This document shows positions 1 to 4,248 of a stretch of DNA of 5,334 nt, in pieces. The notes beneath the pieces were generated by a model. It did not search any database, had not been told where the DNA came from, and saw only the letters and a program-made list of their open reading frames with translations. The DNA is taken from positions 1-5,334 of the forward strand of contig JANXVV010000126.1 in assembly GCA_025351525.1 (NCBI GenBank). Reading direction: 5' to 3'. The position numbers were made by a program, and so were the translations under genes. Each line of letters begins with the position of its first letter. The first letter of the stretch is position 1. This stretch comes from Humisphaera sp. (GTDB lineage: Bacteria; Planctomycetota; Phycisphaerae; Tepidisphaerales; Tepidisphaeraceae).

Positions 1-1
1 A

Positions 2-133
2 TGCTTCGGCGACTTTCAGCAGGCGATCGACAAGTGCCTCGACGAACTGGGCACCACGCATCGCTCAAAGATCGACACCTTGATGACCCTCAATTTTCAG
101 ACGTTCGGAAATGTATCAATGCTGGAGGCGTGA
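2..133 (+). CDS. C-terminal end of a transposase-like protein (IS630/DDE type suspected), 5' part outside window
   Basis: An open frame enters from the left edge and ends at a TGA at 131-133, giving 43 visible residues that begin CFGDFQQAIDKCLDE and contain DTLMTLNFQTF. A short helical segment followed by a 'LMTLNFQ' type ending recalls the tails of IS630-type DDE transposases. That resemblance is from memory and could not be tested. The catalytic D-D-E residues would lie outside the window, so I cannot tell an intact element from a remnant. No terminal inverted repeat could be recognised just beyond the stop. It runs on the strand opposite to the ribosomal operon and converges on it. It could instead be the end of another, unrelated protein. 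Confidence 0.45.
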   Translation, partial: CFGDFQQAIDKCLDELGTTHRSKIDTLMTLNFQTFGNVSMLEA

Positions 134-687
134 GGTATACATCCGTTGCTCCAACTTGAAATGGCCGCATTTCTCGCAGCCGAAGCGAAAACCAAGAAGT
201 TTCTACGGCGCTTCCAGTTCTTACGTATATAGTGACGTCGCCGAAGTCTTGAGTTTGGATTTTGGAGGCATGTCTCTGGCGTCCATAAGGGCAGTTGATT
301 TGAAAGGAGGCTGCGGATTTTCGCCCACGAGGCCACGCGCTTGCACCCGCCTATTCCTTGTGCGGTTGCTTTCAGCCGGAGGCTCGACTCCGCTACGCCC
401 ACGCGAAGGAATCGCAAACGTCTACCATTGCACCGACAACACCTGCGGACGCCCGAGAGATGCCTTAAAAATCCAACCCCTGAGGTTCGAAGAGCTCACT
501 ACCTTTGCAAGAGCCGGATAAGACATTAAAGATCATTCGACCAATGTGTACATAGAGCGCGTCAGTAGTGAATGGACGGACATATTAGGCCAAGATGTCT
601 CGGTGATGTTCGATCATCGTTCGCCAACGACCGGCGCCATCATCGCAAACTCTCGGATCCGCAACCTGCCGAAGATCAATCCCCCCC
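134..687. other. Gene-free stretch between transposase tail and operon terminator
   Basis: About 550 bases hold no frame with convincing protein character. Frames at 97-417 (minus), 111-521, 341-529 and 546-755 (plus) translate to arginine- and proline-rich, low-complexity products with no recognisable domain. They overlap one another on both strands, and two of them resemble each other only because they read the two arms of an inverted repeat (231-500). A smaller inverted repeat is attcctt at 353-359 against aaggaat at 406-412, enclosing a hairpin cggag/ctccg near 377-392. No tRNA, rRNA or promoter was recognised. The stretch looks like decayed mobile or repeat DNA downstream of the operon. 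Confidence 0.5.
231..500. repeat. Diverged long inverted repeat (two arms of about 65-70 bp)
   Basis: Bases from about 231 to 294 match the reverse complement of bases from about 500 to 437 in register, at roughly 65% identity by hand alignment. The best block is ggattttggaggca (257-270) against ggatttttaaggca (474-461 read on minus), followed by tctctggcgtcc against tctcgggcgtcc. Translated in the matching frames, the arms give TPETCLQNP and TPERCLKNP, each followed by RR-HY. All matched blocks share one centre of symmetry near 365, which argues against chance. This is probably two old copies of an interspersed element in opposite orientation. The arms are too diverged to be the ends of a currently active element. 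Confidence 0.45.
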
Positions 688-716
688 AAAAAAAGAGACC
701 TGGATCTCTCCAGGTC
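688..716 (-). terminator. Rho-independent terminator of the secE-rplL operon
   Basis: Read on the minus strand, an 8-bp perfect stem (gacctgga / tccaggtc, 697-716) closes a GAGA tetraloop and is followed after tc by seven T residues (694-688). It lies about 40 bases beyond the rplL stop codon and points in the direction of the operon. On the plus strand the T-run would precede the hairpin, so it works in one direction only. It implies that transcription of the ribosomal operon ends here and does not continue to a downstream gene such as rpoB. Confidence 0.9.
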
Positions 717-749
717 GCTTCGCCTAATCGTCAAATGGCTCCGATCGCA

Positions 750-768
750 AACTGAAATTATTTCAGTT
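750..768 (-). repeat. Small palindrome with the rplL stop codon in its loop
   Basis: The sequence aactgaaa (750-757) and its reverse complement tttcagtt (761-768) flank three bases, 758-760, which are exactly the TAA stop of rplL on the minus strand. It is an 8-bp AT-rich stem. It could be a 3'-end stabilising structure ahead of the terminator or simple coincidence. Confidence 0.4.
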
Positions 769-1132
769 CGACGGTGGCGCCCTGCTCTTCAAGAGTCTTC
801 TTGAGCTTCTCGGCGTCTTCCTTGGTAAGGCCTTCCTTGATCACCTTCGGGGCGGCTTCGACCATGTCCTTCGCTTCCTTCAGGCCGAGGCCCGTGGCGG
901 CGCGGACTTCCTTGATGACGTTGATCTTCTTGTCGCCGGCAGCCTTCAGCACCACGTCGAAGGTGGTCTGGACTTCCGCCACCACAGCAGCGGCCGCGGG
1001 GGCGGCCATCATTCCACCACCGCCACCGGCGGCGGCTTCAATCTTGTGGGTTTCCTTGAGATAGGCAGCCAATTCAACGGCTTGCTTCAAAGTGAGACCG
1101 GCGAGCGTGTCGCCGAGTTGTGCGATTTCCAT
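758..1132 (-). CDS. rplL: 50S ribosomal protein L7/L12
   Basis: L7/L12 is the multicopy stalk protein that recruits translation GTPases (EF-Tu, EF-G, IF2) to the 50S subunit. The 124-residue product shows the whole family layout. Residues 1-33 form the dimerising N-terminal domain that binds L10, 34-54 an alanine/glycine-rich hinge, and 56-124 the globular factor-binding domain. The latter includes FDVVLKAAGDKKINVIKEVR and GLGLKEAKDMVEAAPK. The ATG at 1132 is chosen because it starts the family's N-terminus and has GGAG 8 bases upstream (1141-1144). A longer frame reaching back to 1321 would add 63 unrelated residues translated from repeat DNA. It is the last gene of the operon and lies 263 bases after rplJ, an unusually long gap filled by a palindromic repeat. 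Length and sequence are normal for the family. Confidence 0.98.
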   Translation of the reverse strand: MEIAQLGDTLAGLTLKQAVELAAYLKETHKIEAAAGGGGGMMAAPAAAAVVAEVQTTFDVVLKAAGDKKINVIKEVRAATGLGLKEAKDMVEAAPKVIKEGLTKEDAEKLKKTLEEQGATVELK

Positions 1133-1140
1133 GATAACTT

Positions 1141-1231
1141 CTCCGGGACGTGACGTGTCCCATTCCGTGTCGATGCGCCATCCCGTCCAAGAGCCCGTTT
1201 CACATTGAAACGGTTTAACCCGCAAGGGGCT
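1141..1231 (-). promoter_or_regulatory. Structured leader and ribosome binding site of rplL
   Basis: The minus-strand leader of rplL contains a GGAG Shine-Dalgarno (1144-1141) directly preceded by a 5-bp hairpin gggac/gtccc (1161-1145). Further upstream is an 8-bp perfect hairpin ccgtttca/tgaaacgg with a 3-base loop (1195-1213). The segments agccc (1192-1196) and gggct (1227-1231) could pair instead, enclosing or competing with that hairpin. The structure could tune the high rplL output needed for several L12 copies per ribosome. The hairpins are seen in the sequence; a regulatory role is only inferred. Confidence 0.3.
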
Positions 1232-1282
1232 GTTGAACAGTCGGATGTTGCAAAAAGTTTGTTGCTTGAATATCTCTATTTG

Positions 1283-1380
1283 CCCTACATAGCCCCCGGC
1301 ATGCCGGGGGGAACCTTCCATCGATCAAACACGTTTCGACTTCTGTAGGTTTCCCCCGGCGTGCCGGGGGCTATGTAGGG
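1283..1380. repeat. REP/BIME-like inverted pair of GC palindromes between rplJ and rplL
   Basis: Two 33-bp arms (1283-1315 and 1348-1380) are inverted copies with only two mismatches, separated by 32 bases. Each arm is itself built around a palindrome: cccccggcatgccggggg at 1293-1310 is a perfect 18-bp palindrome, and the other copy at 1353-1370 differs by one central base. The right copy is preceded by GTAG (1345-1348), the tetranucleotide often found at the foot of REP sequences handled by RAYT transposases. Arms of this kind can fold as two hairpins or one long one. The element begins 15 bases after the rplJ stop. Known REP pairs can stabilise or attenuate the upstream mRNA; such an effect here is inferred. 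A MITE is the alternative. Confidence 0.8.
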
Positions 1381-1395
1381 TGATTGACGTTTCTT

Positions 1396-1956
1396 TTAAA
1401 CCGGGGCGGCGGCGACCTCCGGGGTTTCGGCTTCGCGCTTGCCGGCGTTCTGCTCGATGGTCTTGAGAATCCCACCGAGTTGACCACCCGGGCCAATGAG
1501 CGCGGCGGCGAGTTTGCTGCCCGGCCCGAGCAGTGCGGCGACGATGCCGGAGATGGCTTCCTCGCGGGTGGGCAGCTTGCTGGCCTGCTCCATGCCCTTG
1601 TCGCCGAGGTATATTTCACCGTCGAAGAACGCGCCGCGAAGCTCGAGCTTCTCGTCGGTTTTCTTCTCGGCCAACAGCAGCTTCGCGATCGCCGCGATGC
1701 TGGCGTTGCCGTAGATGACGGCACTCGGGCCATCGAGCAACTGCTCGAACCCGGCCAGTTTCGTGCCATCGGTGGCGCGCTTGGCGAGGGTATTTTTCAC
1801 CACCGTCATCCGCAGCCCCTTGGCGTGCAGCCGAAGTCGGATGCCGTGATTCTTGTTGGCGCTGATGCCGCGCGGGCTGATAACCGCCACGCCCTCGATA
1901 TCACCGAAACGCTTTTTCAATTCCGCCGTCAGAAGATTTTTGACTTTTTTGCTCAT
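1396..1956 (-). CDS. rplJ: 50S ribosomal protein L10
   Basis: L10 forms the base of the ribosomal stalk, binding 23S rRNA together with L11 and carrying L7/L12 dimers on its C-terminal helix; in many bacteria the L10-L12 complex also represses its own mRNA. The 186-residue product contains the family signature around residues 41-61 (LRLHAKGLRMTVVKNTLAKR), the FEQLLDGPSAVIYG segment near 70-83, and a glycine/alanine-rich C-terminal helix region (about 135-170) for L12 binding, ending in an E/A/P tail. The ATG at 1956 gives the normal MSKKVKNLLT start. The same frame extends to 2040, but those 28 residues (including FTGNWQLTTGN) are translated heptad repeat and are rejected. No strong Shine-Dalgarno is visible before the start. 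The length is slightly above the E. coli protein. Confidence 0.97.
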   Translation of the reverse strand: MSKKVKNLLTAELKKRFGDIEGVAVISPRGISANKNHGIRLRLHAKGLRMTVVKNTLAKRATDGTKLAGFEQLLDGPSAVIYGNASIAAIAKLLLAEKKTDEKLELRGAFFDGEIYLGDKGMEQASKLPTREEAISGIVAALLGPGSKLAAALIGPGGQLGGILKTIEQNAGKREAETPEVAAAPV

Positions 1957-1968
1957 GGGATTCCAGAA

Positions 1969-2055
1969 GTTGCCAGTTGTTAGTTGCCAGTTGCCAGTGA
2001 ATGCGAGCCATTGATTGCCTTTCTTACCGGCAACTAACAACTGGCAACTGGCAAC
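1969..2055. repeat. Inverted arrays of GTTGCCA/GTTGTTA heptads between rplA and rplJ
   Basis: The 105-base gap between rplA and rplJ is nearly filled by two 27-base arms, 1969-1995 and 2029-2055. On plus the left arm reads GTTGCCA, GTTGTTA, GTTGCCA, GTTGCC; on minus the right arm reads GTTGCCA, GTTGCCA, GTTGTTA, GTTGCC. The arms are thus inverted heptad arrays with the variant unit in a different place, so pairing can slip between registers. The loop of 33 bases is unrelated sequence. The same repeat family occurs at 4158-4237. Translated, it gives the TGNWQL-type peptide that inflates gene predictions. It leaves rplJ without an obvious Shine-Dalgarno. Confidence 0.8.
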
Positions 2056-2061
2056 TAATCC

Positions 2062-2754
2062 TCACACAATCGCCAATTGTACCGCCGGGGTCATCGTGCC
2101 TTTGATGACCACCTTCTTCAGGTACGTGCCTGTGCTGGTCGACGGCTTCATCTTGCGGATCTGGGCGATCATCGCATTGATGTTCTCTTCGAGTTTCGGA
2201 TTATCGAAGCTGACCTTGCCGACAACGCAGTGGACGTTGCCACCGGAGTCATTGCGGAATTCGACCTTGCCGGCGGCATATTCCTTGACGGCATCGGCGA
2301 TGTTCGGGGTCACGGTGCCGGCCTTGGGCGAGGGCATCAGACCCTTGGGGCCAAGCACCTTACCGAGTCGGCCGACGAATCGCATCATGTCCGGGCTGGC
2401 GATGGCGACGTCGAAATCGGTGAAGTTTTCCTTCTCGATCGCGGCGACCAATTCCTGCCCACCCGCGCGGAGCGCGCCGGCAGCCAGGGCGAGGGGGACG
2501 AGGTTCTCGCCGCAGAACGCGACGACGCGCTTGGTCTTGCCCACGCCGTGCGGCAGGGAAAGCGAGCCACGAATCATCTGATCCGCGTGCTTGGCGTCGA
2601 TGCCGAGGTTGAAGATCAACTCGACCGACTGGTCAAACTTGGTGGGGGGAAATGCCTTGACCGCGTCGATCGCGGCGTCAATGGCAACGGGCGTGAGGAC
2701 GGCCTTGGTGGCCGCTTCCTTGTAGCGCTTCGAACGTTTAATAATGACAGCCAT
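2062..2754 (-). CDS. rplA: 50S ribosomal protein L1
   Basis: L1 builds the mobile L1 stalk of the 50S subunit, which interacts with the E-site tRNA, and in many bacteria it represses its own operon by binding an rRNA-like site in the mRNA. The 230-residue product has the full family length. The domain I/II signature LGKVLGPKGLMPSPKAGTVT lies at 130-149. Conserved FDQSVEL-F-LGIDAKHADQ-IRG appears at 40-63, and LPHGVGKTKRVVAF at 67-80. The C-terminal part (NPKLEENINAMI, 185-196) belongs to domain I. The ATG at 2754 gives the usual MAVIIKRSKRY start and has AGGAG at 2770-2766, 11 bases upstream; a 10-residue extension to 2784 is not family-like. It is separated from rplK by the lipoprotein gene, whereas rplK and rplA are normally adjacent. 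Confidence 0.98.
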   Translation of the reverse strand: MAVIIKRSKRYKEAATKAVLTPVAIDAAIDAVKAFPPTKFDQSVELIFNLGIDAKHADQMIRGSLSLPHGVGKTKRVVAFCGENLVPLALAAGALRAGGQELVAAIEKENFTDFDVAIASPDMMRFVGRLGKVLGPKGLMPSPKAGTVTPNIADAVKEYAAGKVEFRNDSGGNVHCVVGKVSFDNPKLEENINAMIAQIRKMKPSTSTGTYLKKVVIKGTMTPAVQLAIV

Positions 2755-2776
2755 GTGGCTAGTCGCTCCTGGTGCA

Positions 2777-2806
2777 GGGTACAAAAGCTTCCCGCTGAGC
2801 TCCCAC
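2777..2806 (-). promoter_or_regulatory. Possible L1-binding (autoregulatory) hairpin in the rplA leader
   Basis: On the minus strand the leader reads GTGGGAGCT (2806-2798). It can fold with GGG (2804-2802) pairing to CCC (2779-2777) and AGCT (2801-2798) pairing to AGCT (2789-2786). An 8-base loop closes the top, and six unpaired bases TTTGTA (2785-2780) lie on one strand. Two short helices joined by a one-sided internal loop, with GTGGGAG on the opposite strand, loosely recall the L1 site on 23S rRNA and in L1-regulated mRNAs. The site sits just upstream of the rplA ribosome binding site. The fold is short and the comparison is from memory, so this is a hypothesis. Confidence 0.2.
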
Positions 2807-2867
2807 TGTTACAGGCCGTGGTGCGCCTTTTCTCGTTTTATCCGAGATCTTAATAAACTATCTACAA

Positions 2868-3161
2868 TCACTTCGGCGCTGGGACCACCTGTAATTCTTC
2901 TTTACCTGTAAAGAAGTTTGATCCAACGCGATATGACTCGCCTTTCTCACCTCGAACTTCATAGCTCTGAAGCGTCACGATGCTTCCAGATGTTTCGTCT
3001 CGAAAATTCACTGCCCCACCTCGAAGCAGGAGAGGCGCTCCAAGACACGTGTAGCTTCGCTGGCTCCCGACGTCAGTAAACCTGTAGCGAGGTACGTAAG
3101 TCGTACACCCCGCCAAAACAATTGCCGCAAAGCTCAAAGAAATATATTTCAATACGTACAT
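2868..3161 (-). CDS. Small predicted lipoprotein of unknown function embedded between rplK and rplA
   Basis: The family is not recognised. The 97-residue product starts MYVLKYISLSFAAIVLAGC, a short lipoprotein signal with one lysine, a hydrophobic core and a textbook L-A-G-C lipobox. Lipidation is expected at Cys19, followed by TTYVPRY, with no aspartate at +2. The 79-residue mature part is polar and beta-rich looking (SGSIVTLQSYEV), with one further cysteine (YTC) and no visible domain. The ATG at 3161 is preferred because GAGGGG lies 8 bases upstream (3175-3170), inside the end of rplK. A GTG at 3170 is a possible alternative, overlapping the rplK stop. Only 5 bases separate the rplK stop from this ATG, so translation is probably coupled. 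GC over 2881-3120 is about 51% by hand count, below the ribosomal genes, which hints at acquisition. It would act at the cell envelope, unlike its neighbours. Confidence 0.8.
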   Translation of the reverse strand: MYVLKYISLSFAAIVLAGCTTYVPRYRFTDVGSQRSYTCLGAPLLLRGGAVNFRDETSGSIVTLQSYEVRGEKGESYRVGSNFFTGKEELQVVPAPK

Positions 3162-3166
3162 CGTTA

Positions 3167-3595
3167 TCACCCCTCAATCGTAATTCCCATCGACCGCGCC
3201 GTCCCGGCGATCACCCGCCCCGCCGCCGCTTCGTCAAAGGCGTTGAGATCCTTGCCTTTTTCCTTGGCGATGGCAATGCACTGGGCCATGGTCAACTTGC
3301 CGATCTTGTTCTTGTTCGGCTCGCCGCTGCCCTTCTCGGCCTTGACCGCATCCTTCAACAGGACGCTGGCCGGCGGGCTTTTGAGTTCGATGTCGAAGGT
3401 GCGATCCTTGTAGACCGTCACCAGGCAACCGATGACCTTGCCCTTGAGGTGGGCGCTCATCGCGTTGAATTTCTGGATGAACTGCCCGGGGTTGACGCCG
3501 TGCTGGCCAAGGGCCGGCCCGATCGGCGGCGCGGGGGTCGCGGTGCCGCCGGGAGCCTGGAGCTTGAACTGCGAAGTCATTTCTTTCTTGGCCAT
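3167..3595 (-). CDS. rplK: 50S ribosomal protein L11
   Basis: L11 binds the GTPase-associated centre of 23S rRNA with L10, helps factor-dependent GTP hydrolysis and is the sensor for the RelA stringent response and thiostrepton binding. The 142-residue product matches the family's 141-143 residues. The N-terminal domain has FKLQAPGGTATPAPPIGPAL (10-29) with the proline-rich helix and GQHGVNPGQFIQKFNA after it. The C-terminal RNA-binding domain (about 76-142) ends with the expected AGTARSMGITIEG. VNPGQF replaces the more usual VNIMEF, a mild variation. The ATG at 3595 gives MAKKEMTSQF; only a weak AGGGA lies about 11 bases upstream. The ribosome binding site of the next gene lies inside its last codons. 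Confidence 0.98.
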   Translation of the reverse strand: MAKKEMTSQFKLQAPGGTATPAPPIGPALGQHGVNPGQFIQKFNAMSAHLKGKVIGCLVTVYKDRTFDIELKSPPASVLLKDAVKAEKGSGEPNKNKIGKLTMAQCIAIAKEKGKDLNAFDEAAAGRVIAGTARSMGITIEG

Positions 3596-3620
3596 GATGA
3601 TCTCAATCCCTAATCAGTAG

Positions 3621-3637
3621 GTTCCGTCTTTCGGAAC
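3621..3637 (-). promoter_or_regulatory. Small hairpin in the rplK leader
   Basis: A 6-bp perfect stem gttccg/cggaac (3621-3626 with 3632-3637) with a 5-base loop lies about 25 bases upstream of the rplK start. No T-run follows on the minus strand, so it is not a terminator. It may be a leader structure or mRNA processing signal; its role is unknown. Confidence 0.3.
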
Positions 3638-3666
3638 GGTTTTGCACGTCAACGTACTTTTTTACG

Positions 3667-3725
3667 GGCTGTGCCGAAGGCACGCGTTTTCTTCAAGACG
3701 AATAACGCGTGCCTTCGGCGGAGCC
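3667..3725. repeat. Long hairpin with 16-bp perfect arms between the membrane gene and rplK
   Basis: The arms gccgaaggcacgcgtt (3673-3688) and aacgcgtgccttcggc (3704-3719) are exact inverted copies enclosing 15 bases. After a 2-base internal mismatch the pairing resumes with ggct (3667-3670) and agcc (3722-3725). T-rich and A-rich flanks (ttttta before 3665 and taaaaa after 3727) could extend it. A T-run does not follow the stem on the minus strand, and on the plus strand the stem is followed by A residues, so it is not a canonical terminator in either direction. Near-perfect arms suggest a recently inserted palindromic repeat or miniature element. It lies in the 149-base gap upstream of rplK, where it could affect transcription or RNA stability. 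Confidence 0.75.
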
Positions 3726-3744
3726 GCTAAAAACATTCCCGAAC

Positions 3745-4152
3745 TTACGGCTCGACGATCCGAACTTCTATCTGCCTGCGTCCCTGTCGGGCCACCGGGG
3801 TCAATTCCACGGTGGTTTCCGAAACCGTGGTTTCAACGACCGTGTCGCCGTGAACTCCAGCACTCGGCGACACAAACTCCGCCGGTTCCACAAAATCCAC
3901 ACCGCCCAACGGAGCCCGAAACGGCTCCTCTTCCCGCTGCGGTCCCGTCACCCATCTGGCCAGCCGATACATCGGCACGGCCAGCAGTAAAAGGGCAAGA
4001 AGACTAACCACAAACACGAAGATTGACAAGAGCAGCAACGCAATTCCCGGAATCGCCGCCAAAAATACAATCCACCGCGCCCAGCCCGGCAACCCACCCA
4101 ACGCCCCGCGGGCGGTTTGATATTGGGTGTAGTATTTGAGGAGTCGAAGCAT
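3745..4152 (-). CDS. Predicted small membrane protein of unknown function between nusG and rplK
   Basis: The family is not recognised. The 135-residue product has an amphipathic, tyrosine-containing N-terminus (MLRLLKYYTQYQTARG). A long hydrophobic block at about 27-60 follows, with a possible IPG turn near 33-36, long enough for one long span or a tight membrane hairpin. It is closed by the positively charged YRLARW segment. A polar tail from about residue 70 contains a threonine/valine-rich stretch (VVETTVSETTVELTP) and ends RRQIEVRIVEP. The positive residues after the span suggest that the tail is cytoplasmic. The ATG at 4152 has no Shine-Dalgarno. The coding frame shows no break, and composition resembles its neighbours, so it does not look freshly acquired. 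It lies where secE-nusG normally passes straight to rplK, with repeats on both sides. A spurious frame is less likely given the coherent membrane-protein pattern. Confidence 0.7.
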   Translation of the reverse strand: MLRLLKYYTQYQTARGALGGLPGWARWIVFLAAIPGIALLLLSIFVFVVSLLALLLLAVPMYRLARWVTGPQREEEPFRAPLGGVDFVEPAEFVSPSAGVHGDTVVETTVSETTVELTPVARQGRRQIEVRIVEP

Positions 4153-4157
4153 GGGGG

Positions 4158-4237
4158 AAGTTGTTAGTGGGGAAGTTGCCAGTTGCCAGTAAAATGCAGG
4201 AAATTTTCTTCACTGGCAACTTCCTCAATGGCAACTA
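4158..4237. repeat. Second GTTGCCA-type inverted repeat, between nusG and the membrane gene
   Basis: A perfect 13-bp inverted match, ggaagttgccagt (4171-4183) with actggcaacttcc (4212-4224), extends imperfectly outwards to about 4158 and 4237. It contains the same GTTGTTA and GTTGCCA units as the repeat at 1969-2055. A second heptad at 4182-4190 allows an alternative pairing. The loop (aaaatgcagg and onward) differs from the other copy. It fills most of the 96-base gap after nusG and ends about 6 bases from the start of the next gene, so it may replace the usual ribosome binding region. Confidence 0.7.
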
Positions 4238-4248
4238 AAAACTTTCCC

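Noticed and set aside
484..490. ggttcga resembling a tRNA T-loop
   Set aside because: No acceptor, D or anticodon arms can be formed around it.
546..755. Plus-strand frame of 69 residues before the terminator
   Set aside because: It runs through the terminator hairpin in antisense, has no domain, and has no clear ribosome binding site.
1133..1321. N-terminal extension of rplL by 63 residues
   Set aside because: It translates palindromic repeat DNA, is unlike any L7/L12 N-terminus, and the internal ATG has a good ribosome binding site.
1384..1983. Long plus-strand open frame (199 residues) opposite rplJ
   Set aside because: It is antisense to an unmistakable L10 gene; its openness follows from GC-rich codon bias, and its product matches no family.
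1957..2040. N-terminal extension of rplJ by 28 residues (TGNWQL-type peptide)
   Set aside because: It comes from translated heptad repeat; L10 begins at MSKKVKNLL.
2077..2853. Long plus-strand open frame (258 residues) opposite rplA
   Set aside because: It is a mirror of the L1 gene; the composition is D/G/R-rich as expected for antisense reading of GC-rich coding DNA.
3162..3170. GTG start of the lipoprotein gene overlapping the rplK stop
   Set aside because: It is possible, but GAGGGG is correctly spaced for the ATG at 3161 and would overlap the GTG itself.
3640..3652. TTGACG on minus upstream of rplK as a -35 promoter element
   Set aside because: No acceptable -10 hexamer occurs at 16-18 bases spacing.
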